A stretch of DNA of 64,000 bases from Siphonodentalium dalli (lineage: Eukaryota > Mollusca > Scaphopoda > Gadilida > Siphonodentaliidae): contig CP136069.1 of NCBI GenBank assembly GCA_032622095.1, forward strand, positions 200,355,239 through 200,419,238, written 5' to 3'. Each line of letters opens with the position of its first letter. The stretch's first letter is position 1. Under the pieces are notes generated by a model. It was not told the DNA's origin. It was given only the letters and a program-made list of their open reading frames with translations, and searched no databases. Positions 15,116 to 26,640 of this stretch are shown piece after piece. Position numbers and translations under genes: made by a program.

Positions 15116-15271
15116 GGAGATAAACATACCCTGTTGACTCAGTGTTGAGTTGTACATTCTGGGATTCGAGCATGAAACAGTTTGTGAACGAGTCGGCTTG
15201 CCGGCGAGTTCACAAACTGTTTTCATGCTCGAATCCCAGAATGTTCAACGAAACAGGGTACGTTTATCTCC
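15116..15271. repeat. 156-bp foldback (hairpin) element
   Basis: The outer arms read GGAGATAAACATACCCTGTT and, inverted, AACAGGGTACGTTTATCTCC. The inner arms at 15154-15189 and 15208-15244 are nearly perfectly complementary (about 36 bp), with an 18-base loop. A small unpaired stretch sits in the left arm near 15136-15152. The structure resembles a palindromic MITE or a hairpin-forming transcript. I see no clear target duplication. Confidence 0.75.
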
Positions 15272-15405
15272 ATTTTAATTCAATCTAGCAAGGAATTTGC
15301 AAAAAAACTGTATAAAAGGTATCATTTAGTCATTTTCATGACACGAATCGAGACTTTCATTTCGCCGTTGTCACCGAGCACAAATCATTGGGTGTGTCCA
15401 TTGCG

Positions 15406-15960
15406 TTACTCGGAACACTGCTCCGTAACCATTTCCTGTGGGGCGGGTTGGCTCGTTTCGCTACTCCGTTCTGCGCCGATCAAATTGTACCGTACTACAT
15501 TCAGATTTGATGCACGCTGAAGCGGCCGATGAACGGTATCTATATATAGACAACAACGCGCGGGTGTGCTCGTTTCGCTACTCGTTCTGCGCCGATTACA
15601 TTTGACCGTGCTACATTCAGATTTGATGCACGCTGAAGCGGCCGATGTCGGTGAATCGAAAACGAAAGTTAGCCGCTCTCGGCCAATCAGAATGCTTGAT
15701 TTTAGTGACAAATACTCAATTGAATTACAATTTCCTTTTGACTCAGTTAATTTATGAAAAATTAAAGGACGAATAGTACACGGAACAGTCCAAAACAGCA
15801 TCAAACCAAACGATATCCCAAGTTGTCGTGGAAGAATTGGTCTAACGACCAAGAAGCGCGCCTCGAGATGTTCACGCGGAGTGAGTAGAATAGGAAGCTC
15901 ACCCCGGGGACCAAAAAATGAAACACTCTGAATTAATTGGCATTTTCTGCGTTGAAGCAA
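15406..15960 (-). CDS. uncertain ORF over a tandem duplication
   Basis: A 184-codon open frame on the minus strand. I recognise no domain. Its C-terminal half covers a tandem duplication of about 84 bp (about 15450-15535 and 15568-15650, each ending CACGCTGAAGCGGCCGATG), which produces a repeated peptide. The plus strand has CCAAT-like motifs near 15680. This may be a chance ORF in a GC-richer stretch and there is no splice evidence, so I treat it as unproven. Confidence 0.2.
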   Translation of the reverse strand: MLQRRKCQLIQSVSFFGPRGELPILLTPREHLEARFLVVRPILPRQLGISFGLMLFWTVPCTIRPLIFHKLTESKGNCNSIEYLSLKSSILIGRERLTFVFDSPTSAASACIKSECSTVKCNRRRTSSETSTPARCCLYIDTVHRPLQRASNLNVVRYNLIGAERSSETSQPAPQEMVTEQCSE

Positions 15961-16049
15961 ATACCCGGGTTAATATTGTACGCTAGCATATGTTATCGAC
16001 CGGACTAATGGTTCGAAAGCTTCAAATGGACTAGATTGTATGCTGTCCA

Positions 16050-16555
16050 TTAAAGGCACGGTTGGCCTTAATTGTCGAAAATATTCATATTTGTTCCAAA
16101 CACCGTAAACAGAAAAACATTAAAACGCATACAGTTTCGTCCATATATACCATGACCATCGCGTAAACAGCATGTTATCATAAATACCTACTATATTTTA
16201 CCTAAGCAAGAGCCTGATTGTGTTACAGAACACAGCACAATGCTACTGGCTAATCACACCCAAATGGCATAAACGCTCTTTATTAGCTCCCTATCAGGAA
16301 TTCACCAACAAAGAACGCTCTTTATGTTTACCATCATAATATAAACAAACGCCAGAAAAGTAACTTTTTATGCTTTTTTATGTTTACATAACAATGGTGA
16401 AACATATGACAATAACATACTGTTTATGCGATATTTCTTATTTGTATACGGACACAGTCTGTCTACATTTTGATGTTCTTTCTGTTTGTGGCGGTTTTTG
16501 ACGTGTGGAAATATTTTCACAGGATACCCACCGCCAAGACATACCGCACCTTTAA
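16050..16555 (-). mobile_element. piggyBac-like MITE, copy 1
   Basis: A 506-bp element bounded by TTAA at both ends. The terminal inverted repeats start AGGCACGGTTGGCCTT on the left and, read inward from the right, AGGTGCGGTATGTCTTGGCG. The interior has no coding capacity. It is the reverse complement of the element at 41231-41732. TTAA target duplication is the hallmark of the piggyBac superfamily; the assignment to that superfamily is inferred from this alone. Confidence 0.82.
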
Positions 16556-16915
16556 GTGACAAGCAATACGATTTCCATCTGCGATGTCACACATTCAAAT
16601 TTTAACCGGGTGTATACGATAAAAAAATCCAAAGATGTACATGTAAAACGACCACGTAGTCGGCTCACTCGAAACTCGCATCAACATGTTGCTACGAGTA
16701 TTTCAAATAGTTGTGTTGACATATCTAACTCAGACTTCATGGCCACGATGTGACTCCAATGTTGTGGATATGGAGATATGCTTTCGTGTCCTTCGTATGG
16801 CTATATATGCGTATTTCTTAGAAGCATTGCAACATCGAACATTTTACCATGATTAACATATGAAGCATGGTGTTGTGAATGCATGTCAAAATATTGTCAC
16901 CAGTGTTCGATATAA
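16556..16915. other. dispersed-repeat remnant next to the MITE
   Basis: With the MITE removed, 15965-16049 and 16556-16620 join into a sequence resembling dispersed repeats at about 30185-30440 and 33310-33540 (shared 'CTAATGGTTCGA' and 'GCGATGTCACACAT'). The rest has no recognisable feature. Confidence 0.4.
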
Positions 16916-16967
16916 TCTATATATATAAAACCCGTCGTCTGTGTGTGTGTGTGTGTGTGTGTGTATC

Positions 16968-17003
<36 letters not shown>

Positions 17004-18655
17004 ACTCGGTCACGCTTTTGGCGTCCATGCGTCCAATGTGGCCCAAATTTGTACCACGACATATAGTCTGTCATAAAAGGTGACTCACCAAATTTCACGC
17101 CGATTGGTCAAAGCAAACCTGAGATCTAACATGGTCCCCAAATGCAGCATTTGCACTCAAGTAGACACTATTTCTTATGACGTTTGTCGAAATGACGTCA
17201 TTGACGTCGCACGCAAACCCACACTTGCTTTGCTGTTGTATGCGAAACTTCCATGCGCTATACCAAAGCGTTGTTGGAAATAGGCGCTAAATTAATGTGT
17301 CAATTCAGGTTCAGTGTGAATTTAGGTAACGAATGTTGATTTTGTCGCGGAAGTGCATGTATAGTGAGGTGTAGAGTCAAGACTCGAACGTTCTACCGTC
17401 GTTGGGAATGGGTGGATGTAGTGGTGTGCAGAGTCAAGACTCGAACGTTCGTCGTTGGGAATGGGTGCTAATATGGTATTTTAATTTGCCAGTTGGGTTT
17501 GAACATAAGTAAAGAATTCTGTCTTTGATACGAAAGCATTGAGTGTGGAATCGAAGGAGTGCCGGTATACACGGAAGATGGCGAATGGACACAGTCTGAC
17601 CTCCCGCCAGTGGGTACCGTGAACTCAGTAAATTCGCCGGAACTCAGTTGGAAAAAGCACATTCCCGGGACAGGCCTAATAATAGGGCATACAGTATAAA
17701 CAATACTGCCGACGCTAACTAATGCTATTTTAATCTTTCGGTTGAGTGCAAATCTGATACAAGAATAAATGTTTAAAAGATCACAATGCGCGAAGCGCAC
17801 GCCGTTTAAATTCATATAACGTGCGCGAAGCTCACAAAGGGGCTGCATGCCCCTCCCCCGCTAAATAAAGGTTCCGAATTGAGCCTGTTTCAGTTAGTAT
17901 AGATGAAGTAAAATATCTCGATTGTTGCGTTCCATATATGTGCATGCATATACGTGGGTTGGGGAGATGATGGTGGGGGCAAAAATACAGTTTTATTGAA
18001 ATAAAGTGTTCATACAAATGGGCCACGCAGTGATCAATAGGCTGCATGTTGAATGCAGGGTCCGTTTAAAATGTGCTGCAAGCTCCCTATATGTGCGCGA
18101 AGCTCACGCAGTTTAAGATCATATAATGTGCGCGAAGCGTCTAAATAAAGATTCCGAATTGAGCCTGTTTCAGTTAGTATAGATAAAGTAAAATGTGTTT
18201 ATTGTTGCGTTCCATATGTGCATGCATATACATGGGTTGGGGAGATGGGGGTGGGGGTAAAAATACAGTTTTATTGAAATAAAGTGTTCATACAAACGGG
18301 CCACGCAGTGCAGGCGTGTGATCATTAGGCGGCATGCTGAATACAGGTTCCAAGGGGGGGGGGGGGGTCCGTTCAAAATGTGCAACAAGCTCCCGAATGT
18401 AGGCTCCTGAATTGAGTATGTTTCAGTTGGTGCATAGTATTTAAATAATATACTGATTTTGTTTCGTTCAATATGTGCAAGCGCATATGTGGACTGGGTG
18501 TGTAGAAATGCAGTTTTAGTGAAATAAAGTGTTCCAACGCGCATCCAGTAACAAAACGGAGAAGCATGACCATTCCATGTGTCCATGAACGCGGACACTA
18601 GAAAATAACAAAGACAATTTGTATACCCGTCATTTTGTGACGGGCAACCCCCTAG
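16916..18655 (+). mobile_element. non-autonomous Helitron, tandem copy A
   Basis: It starts with TC (TCTATATATATAAAACCC) after a host A at 16915. It ends with the hairpin CCCGTCATTTTGTGACGGG, a short C-rich spacer and CTAG at 18652-18655. TC start, a 3' hairpin, CTRR end and insertion between A and T are the defining Helitron features. A GT microsatellite follows the 5' end. No Rep/helicase ORF is present. The next copy starts at the very next base. Confidence 0.88.
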
Positions 18656-21377
18656 TCTATATATATAAAAACCCATCGTCTGTGTGTGTGCGTGTGTGTG
18701 TGTATCTGTCTGTGTGTGTATAACTCGGTCACGCTTTTGGCGCGTTTATAACTTTTTAACCATGCGTCTAATGTGACCCAAATTTGTACCACTGCCTATA
18801 GTGTGTCACAAAAGGTGACTCACCAAATTTCACGCCGATTGGTCCGAGCAAACCTGAGATCTAACATGGTCCCCAAATGCGGTATCTGCACTCAAGTAGA
18901 CACTATTTCTTATGACGTTTGTCCAAATGACGTCATTGACGTCGAACGCAAACCAACACTTGCTTTGCTATTGTAGGCGAAACTTCCATGCGCTCAACCA
19001 AAGAGTTGTTGGAAATAAGCGCTAATTGTATGTGTCAGTTCAGGTACATTGTGAATTTAGATAACGAATGTTGATTTTGTCGCGGAAGTGCATGTATAGT
19101 GGGGTGTAGTCAAGACTCGAACGTTCTACCGTCGTTGGGAATGGGTGGATGTAGTGGGGTCAAGACTCGAACGTTCGTCGTTGGGCATGGGTACTAATTC
19201 TAATATGGTATTTTGATTCTATTTTAATTTGCCAGTTGGGTTTGAACATAAGTAAATAATGCTGTATTTGATACGAAAGTTGTGCATTGAGTGTGGTATC
19301 GAAGGAGTACCAGTATACATGGGAGATGGCGAATGGACAGTCTGACCTCCCGCCAGTGGGTACCGTGAACTCAGTAAATTCGCCAAACTCAGTTAGAAAA
19401 ATCACATTCTCGGGACAGGCCTAATAATAGGGCCTATAGTGTAAGTAATACTGCCGACGCTAATTAATGTTCTTTTAATCTTTCGGTTGAGTGCAAATCT
19501 GATAAAAGAATAAATGTTTAAACGATCACAATGTGCGCGAAGCGCACGCAGTTTAAATTCATATAATGTGCGCGAAGCTCACTACGAGGCTGCAGACCCC
19601 TCCCCCGCTAAATAAAGGTTCCGAATAGAGTCTGTTTCAGTTAGTAGGCCCTATAGATAACGTAAAATATCTTGATTGTTGCGTTCCATATGTGCATGCA
19701 TATATATACGTGGGTTGGAGAGATGATGTTGGGGGCAAAAATACAGTTTTATTGAAATAAAGTTTTCATACAAATGGGCCGCGCAATGCATGGCGAATGG
19801 ACAGTCTGACCTCCCGCCAGTGGGTACCGTGAACTCAGTAAATTCGCCAAACTCAGTTAGAAAAATCACATTCTCGGGACAGGCCTAATAATAGGGCCTA
19901 TAGTGTAAGTAATACTGCCGACGCTAATTAATGTTCTTTTAATCTTTCGGTTGAGTGCAAATCTGATAAAAGAATAAATGTTTAAAAGATCACAATGTGC
20001 GCGAAGCGCACGCAGTTTAAATTCATATAATGTGCGCGAAGCTCACTACGAGGCTGCAGACCCCTCCCCGCTAAATAAAGGTTCCGAATAGAGTCTGTTT
20101 CAGTTAGTAGGCCCTATAGATAAAGTAAAATATCTTGATTGTTGCGTTCCATATGTGCATGCATATATATACGTGGGTTGGGGAGATGATGTTGGGGGCA
20201 AAAATACAGTTTTATTGAAATAAAGTTTTCATACAAATGGGCCGCGCAATGCATGGCGAATGGACAGTCTGACCTCCCGCCAGTGGGTACCGTGAACTCA
20301 GTAAATTCGCCAAACTCAGTTAGAAAAATCACATTCTCGGGACAGGCCTAATAATAGGGCCTATAGTGTAAGTAATACTGCCGACGCTAATTAATGTTCT
20401 TTTAATCTTTCGGTTGAGTGCAAATCTGATAAAAGAATAAATGTTTAAAAGATCACAATGTGCGCGAAGCGCACGCAGTTTAAATTCATATAATGTGCGC
20501 GAAGCTCACTACGAGGCTGCAGACCCCTCCCCCGCTAAATAAAGGTTCCGAATAGAGTCTGTTTCAGTTAGTATAGGCCCTATAGATAAAGTAAAATATC
20601 TTGATTGTTGCGTTCCATATGTGCATGCATATATATACGTGGGTTGGGGAGATGATGTTGGGGGCAAAAATACAGTTTTATTGAAATAAAGTTTTCATAC
20701 AAATGGGCCGCGCAATGCATGGCGTGTGGTCATTAGGCCGCATGCATAATACAGGTTCCAAAGGGGGTTAAAATGTGCTGCAAGCTCCCTATGTGTGCGC
20801 GAAGCTCACGCAGTTCAAGATCATATATAATGTGCGCAATGCGCAGAAAGGGGCTGTAGACCCCTCCCCGCTAAATAAAGTCTCCCGAATTGAGCCTGTT
20901 TCAGTATAGATAAAGTACAATATTTTGATTGTTGAGTTCCATATGTGCATGCATATACATGGTTTTGAGGAGATGAGGGTGGGGGTAAAAAATACAATTT
21001 TATTGAAAAGTGTTCATACAAATGGACCGCACAGTGCAGGCGTGTGATAATTAGGCGGCATGCGGAATACAGGTTCCAAAGTGAGTCCGTTCAAAATGTG
21101 CAACAAGCTCCCAAATGAAGGCTCCTGAATTGAGTATGTTTCGGTTGGTGCATAGTAGTATTTAAATAATATACTGATTTTGTTTCGTGCAATATGTGCA
21201 TGCGCATATGTAGACTGGGTGTGTAGAAATACAGTTTTAGTGAAATAAAGTGTTCCAACGCGCATCCAGTAACAAAAAAAGAGAAGCATGACCATTCCAT
21301 GTGTCCATGAAAGCGGACACTAGAAAATGACAAAGAACATTTATATACCCGTCATTTTGTGACGGGCAACCCCCTAG
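18656..21377 (+). mobile_element. non-autonomous Helitron, tandem copy B
   Basis: The same 5' (TCTATATATATAAAA) and 3' (hairpin plus CTAG at 21374-21377) ends as copy A, abutting it without any spacer. It is 2722 bp because an internal 463-bp segment is present three times (about 19329-20717). Without the two extra segments it would be about 1.8 kb, like copies A and E. Short minus-strand ORFs in the triplicated part are identical repeats and not genes. Confidence 0.88.
19329..20717 (+). repeat. 463-bp tandem triplication inside Helitron copy B
   Basis: 'GCGAATGGACAGTCTGACC' begins at about 19329, 19792 and 20255, and the units are almost identical. The other Helitron copies carry the segment once, so the triplication happened within this copy. 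Confidence 0.9.
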
Positions 21378-21625
21378 TCTATATATATAAAATTATTGCA
21401 TAGTAGTATTTAAATAATATACTGATTTTGTTTCGTGCAATATGTGCATGCGCATATGTAGACTGGGTGTGTAGAAATACAGTTTTAGTGAAATAAAGTG
21501 TTCCAACGCGCATCCAGTAACAAAAAAAGAGAAGCATGACCATTCCATGTGTCCATGAAAGCGGACACTAGAAAATGACAAAGAACATTTATATACCCGT
21601 CATTTTGTGACGGGCAACCCCCTAG
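21378..21625 (+). mobile_element. deletion-derivative Helitron, tandem copy C (248 bp)
   Basis: It has the 5' terminus TCTATATATATAAAA fused directly to the last ~230 bp of the element, then the 3' hairpin and CTAG (21622-21625). The retained 3' part is apparently identical to the end of copy B, so C is probably a very recent derivative of B. It is the shortest unit here, keeping both termini and nothing else. Confidence 0.87.
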
Positions 21626-23279
21626 TCTATATATATAAAACCCGTCGTCTGTGTGTGTGTGTATCTGTCTGTGTGTGTGTGTATAACTCGGTCACGCTTT
21701 TGGCGCGTTTATAACTTTTCAACCATGCGTCCAATGTGGCCCAATTTTGTACCACGACCTGCAGTCTGTCGTAAAAGGTGACTCACCAAATTTCACGCCG
21801 ATTGGTCAAAGCAAACCTGAGATCTAACATGGTCCCCAAATGCAGTATTTGCACTCAAGTAGATACCATTTCTTATGACGTTTGTCGAAATGACGTCATG
21901 TGACGTCGTACGCAAACCCAAACTTGCGTTGCTATTGTATTGACGAAATTTCCATGCGCTCTACCAAATCGTTGTTGAAAATGGGCGCTATAATTTAATT
22001 GTCAGATCAGGTTGATTGTGAATATAATTAATGCATGTTGCCTTTGTCGTGGAAGTGCATGGGTGTAGAGTCGAGACTAGAACGTTCTATACCGTCCTTG
22101 GAAATGGGTGCTAAATGGTCTTAATATGCCACTTCAGTGAGAATATAAGTAATGGATTGTCTCTTTGTTATGAAAGTTGTGCATTGTGTGTGGAATCGAA
22201 GACGGCAAATTGATAAATAACGTTTTATACAATATAAAGATGGACGCGAAGTGGGCAAATGGGCCGCAGTACAAGGGCCCATGGCCTTAGGTCTATACGC
22301 TTCTGAATAAAAGCTCCCGAAGGGAGCCTGTTTAAGATCATAATGCATGTGCGCGAAGCGCACAGAGGGACTGCAGACCACTCGGTCGCTGAATAAAGGC
22401 TTTGTTTCAGTTACAAATATAATAGTAATAAAGAACTATACGTTGATTTTGTTGCATTCCATATGCGCGTGCTTATATGAGGCCCCCACCCCCCCCCCCC
22501 CCTGGAATACGGAATACCACTTAACACAGAGGGTGGAATACGGAATACCAGTTGACAGCCATATGGAATACGGAGTACCAGTTAAGATCAGATAAGATAA
22601 TTTATTGATGATAAAAGGATCTAAAAGGCAACATGATAGTAAAACGCCGGTTATTCCGCAGTCTCCACGTCTAAATTGATCTAAAATGACGATGATCGAC
22701 GATCTGTATGTCAAACCGTGAATTTATTGTGACCAAAATCGCATTTATATTATTATTATGATCATTTTTGGAAGGTCGGCGTACGAATACCGGTATTTTT
22801 GGAATACCGTATACCTCCTAAGAGAGGGACCGGAATACGGCGTACCTCATAACAGGGCATGGAATACGGCGTACGAAAAGGGGGTGAGGGCCTCTTATAT
22901 GTGGGTGATAGTTGAATCTACAGTAATTTTTTTTTTGTGAAAAAAGTGTTCCCGAGCCATAGGCTCATATAGGGCTATAGCGCACAAAGGGACCCTTTCG
23001 CCGCCGAATAAATGCTCCCAAATGGAGTCTATTTCAGTCAGTAAATACAGTAATAAAATAACATGTTGATTTTGTTGCGTTTCAAATGTGCATGCATGTA
23101 TGTGGGGTAGGATGGGAGTACAGTTTTATTTCAATAAAGTGTTCCCACGCGCCTCCGGTGAAAGATAAGTATGACAAATCCATTGCTGATATATAAATGA
23201 TAATGTGTTCATGACCGCGGAGACGAGAAAGTAACGAAATACATTTATATACCCGTCATTTTGACGGGCAACCCCCTAG
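21626..23279 (+). mobile_element. non-autonomous Helitron, tandem copy D
   Basis: Standard termini: TCTATATATATAAAACCC at 21626, and a slightly shortened hairpin (CCCGTCATTTTGACGGG) with CTAG at 23276-23279. It is more diverged than A, B and E and carries a nested MITE at 22480-22893. It is joined without spacer to copies C and E. Confidence 0.86.
22480..22893. mobile_element. 414-bp MITE with 8-bp TSD, nested in Helitron D
   Basis: Flanked by the perfect 8-bp direct repeat CTTATATG (22472-22479 and 22894-22901). The terminal inverted repeats read AGGCCCCCACCCCC and, from the right, AGGCCCTCACCCCC. The interior holds repeated GGAATACGG motifs and no gene. Other Helitron copies continue through this site without the insert. 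An 8-bp duplication suggests hAT-type mobilisation. Confidence 0.82.
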
Positions 23280-25004
23280 TCTATATATATAAAACCCGTC
23301 GTCTGTGTGTGTGTATCTGTCTGTGTGTGTGTGTATAACTCGGTCACGCTTTTGGCGCGTTTATAACTTTTCAACCATGCGTCCTATGTGGCCCAAATTT
23401 GTACCCCGACCTATAGTGTGTCATAAAAGGTGACTCGCCAAATTTCACGCCGATTGGTTAAAGCAAACCTGAGATCTAACATGGTCCCCAAATGCAGCAT
23501 TTGCACTCAAGTAGACACTATTTCTTATGACGTTTGTCGAAATGACGTCATTGACGTCGAACACAAACCAATACTTGCTTTGCTATTGTAGGCGAAACTT
23601 CCATGCGCTCTACCAAAGCGTTGTTGGAAATTAATGTGTCAGTTCAGGTTCAGTGTGAATTTAGGTAACGAATGTTGATTTTGTCGCGGAAGTGCATGTA
23701 TAGTGGGGTGTAGAGTCAAGACTCGAACGTTCTACCGTCGTTGGGAATGGGTGGATGTAGTGGTTTGCAGAGCCAAGACTCGAACGTTCGTCGTTGGGAA
23801 TGGGTGCTAATATGGTATTTTAATTTGCCAGTTGGGTTTGAACACAAGTAAAGAATGCTGTCTTTGATACGAAAGTTGTGCATTGAGTGTGGAATCGAAG
23901 GAGTACCGGAAAAACGTGGGTAGGCGGTACCCAGTGGGTACCGTGAACTCAGTAAATTCGCCGGAACTCAGTTGAAAAAAGCACATTCCCGGGACAGGCC
24001 TAATAATAGGGCCTACAGTGTAAACAATACTGCCGACGCTAATTAATGCTCTTTTAATCTTTCGGTTGAGTGCAAATCTGATACAAGAATAAATGTTTAA
24101 AAGATCACAATGCGCGAAGCGCACGCGTTTTAAATTCATATAATGTGCGCGAAGCTCATAAAGGGGCTGCAGGCCCCTACCCCGCTAAATAAAGGTTCAG
24201 AATTGAGCCTGTTTCAGTCAGTATAGATTAAGTAAAATATCTCGATTGTTGCGTTCCATATATGTGCATGCATATACGTGGGTTGGGGAGATGATGGTGG
24301 GGGCAAAAATACAGTTTTATTGAAATAAAGTGTTCATACAAATGGGCCACGCAGTGCAGGGCGTGTGATCAATAGGCTGCATGTTGAATACAGGGTCCGT
24401 TTAAAATGTGCTGCAAGCTCCCTATTTATGTGCGCGAAGCTCACGCAGTTTAAGATCATATAATGTGCGCGAAGCGCAGAAAGGGGCTGTACATAGGCCC
24501 CTCCCCTCTAAATAAAGATTCCGAATTGAGCCTGTTTCAGTTAGTATAGATAAAGTAAAATATTTTGATTGTTGCGTTCCATATGTGCATGCATATACAT
24601 GGGTCGGGGAGATGGGGGGGGGTAAAAATACAGTTTTATTGAAATAAAGTGTTCATACAAACGGGCCGCGCAGTGCAGGCGTGTGATCATTAGGCGGCAT
24701 GCTGAATACAGGTTCTAAAGGGGGTCCGTTCAAAATATGCAGCAAGCTTCCGAATGTAGGCTCCTGAATTGAGTATGTTTCAGTTATTGCATAGTATTTA
24801 AATAATATACTGATTTTGTTTCGTTGCGCATATATATGTGGACTGGGTGTGTAGAAATACAGTTTTAGTGAAATAAAGTGTTCCAATGCGCATCCAGTAA
24901 CAAAAAGGAGAAACATGACAATTTCATGTGTCCATGAACGCGGACACTATAAAATAACAAAGACAATTTATAAACCCGTCATTTTGTGACGGGCAACCCC
25001 CTAG
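23280..25004 (+). mobile_element. non-autonomous Helitron, tandem copy E
   Basis: A full-length copy closely resembling A (1725 bp), with TCTATATATATAAAACCC at the start and the hairpin plus CTAG at 25001-25004. It is followed by host T at 25005, which closes the five-copy array. Confidence 0.88.
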
Positions 25005-25525
25005 TAATAAATAATGATCAAGCCAAATTCACTCTACTCCAAGACATGCATTATTTATATAATATACCTAGTAGGCATGTTTTCTGTATCAGACGCCGCG
25101 GGCGGGGAAGTACGGAATAATTTCCCTGTTAAATAAGCGGTACTGGAGGGGCAAGAGGGGAGTACGCCCCCTATGGGGTTGTCCCTCCCCTATGGGTGTG
25201 TGACTCTTCTGCGATTATATCACGCCCCTTCCCTATAGTTTTGTATATGATAATAAATTAGCACTTTTAGAAGATTCCACTGAACTCAGTTTAACTCAAT
25301 TAAAACATAAATCGGTTGGTAGGTCGGTACGGATTTTCCAGAAAACCTCCTGTTTTGAGAAACCCTGTATTGTCGCGACCTCGAATAAAACTTGTTTCAG
25401 TTGATAGTGTGGTCATTCCCGCATAAGGCTAATATGGACAATTTTTCCTGAGTAAAAAAATTACGGTTTTGTTACATTTCAGTATATCCACTATTATCGT
25501 TTGTTGTCACATACAATCAGTGCTT
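25005..25525. other. no recognisable feature
   Basis: Unassigned DNA between the Helitron array and the palindromic MITE. I see no ORF or repeat of note. Confidence 0.5.
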
Positions 25526-25968
25526 TTAACCCTTTACCCAACAGAACGGCCCTGTGCCAATGCATTCTCTTATATATGCGAGTCGACCATAGGTCGCATC
25601 GCATATATAAGAGAATGCATTGGCTTAACACATATTAAAAATGATAAAATTGTCAAAGAATGTAGAAAAATATTATAAAAATTGTTAAAAAATGTAAGAA
25701 AAGATTATAAAATTGTTAAAGAATGTAAGAAAAAAAAAGTGTTTAGGCCAATGCATTCTCTTATATATGCGAGGCGACCTATGGTCGACTCGCATATATA
25801 AGAGAATGCATTGGCACAGGGCATAACTGTAACCATCACAATGTGGTCAATGAACCGGTTCCAATGATATCCATATTTGTATGGTGTTATTGAGACAGAC
25901 CGAAGATATTTTAGGCCGTTGAAGCTTTATTTGGGCGTTTTTGGCCGTTTTGTTGGGTAAAGGGTTAA
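25526..25968 (+). mobile_element. palindromic TTAA MITE, copy 1
   Basis: Bounded by TTAA, with terminal inverted repeats CCCTTTACCCAACA / TGTTGGGTAAAGGG. Inside are two long hairpins (about 25555-25626 and 25748-25815). Each has arms built on GCCAATGCATTCTCTTATAT, and each is the reverse complement of the other, separated by an AT-rich spacer. TTAA plus a CCCT-type terminus fits a piggyBac-derived MITE. There is no coding capacity. Confidence 0.85.
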
Positions 25969-26426
25969 CTTAGAGTTTATGAAACATTTATGTTGTTGTG
26001 ACTGTACGTCCTGAACAGTGAATACTTATTGTTAATATACGTTAGTTTCGATGAGGTGTATACTTTATAAAATTATGTAAGAACATTATAACAGTTATGC
26101 CAAAGTCCGATGTATATATATATATTATAAAGTGCTGCTATTTCTTGGAATGTAGGGTCGTTTTAGCCACTAGATGTTATCAAGATGTTGCCGTGTTTAC
26201 GGGTGGATGAAACCTGGAAATACCGCGCATAGGGTTAATTTCATAGGGAATTCACCGCACTGCATGTAGAAACAACCGTGCCACAGAAAGCATCTGACAA
26301 ACTTGACAAGAAACGATATATGGACACAACAGTCTGAAATAAATATATATAAATAGTGTAGCTGAAACAGATGATGTCAACAATAAAATTTGTTGCAACC
26401 AGGCGTCTAGAAACCCAGTATATCTT
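25969..26426. other. no recognisable feature
   Basis: AT-rich DNA without ORFs or repeats that I can assign. Confidence 0.5.
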
Positions 26427-26640
26427 TAACCCTTTCGTGACGGGAGCTTCGCTGGTGCAGCATTAATTGTCTTGTGCCAATACATTATCTTAAAATAGAA
26501 TGAACCGGCTTACAAGCTCAATGTAAATATTGTCAGGCCAATATAATCTTTCATATATTCGAGGCTCCCTATGGGATACTCGCATATAGAATGTATTATT
26601 TATTTCGCACATGATTTCGCAAAATACATCGGAGGGTTAA
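26427..26640. mobile_element. decayed relative of the hairpin MITE
   Basis: It contains CCAATACATTATCTTA and CCAATATAATCTTTCATATA, broken versions of the hairpin arms of the palindromic MITE. They follow an AACCCTTTCGTGACGGGAGC start that also occurs, inverted and altered, near 61450-61500. The arms no longer pair well, so this is an old copy of a sister subfamily. Confidence 0.5.

Noticed and set aside
16923-17002. GT/TG dinucleotide run as a functional element
   Set aside because: It is an ordinary microsatellite at the Helitron 5' end, present in each full copy.
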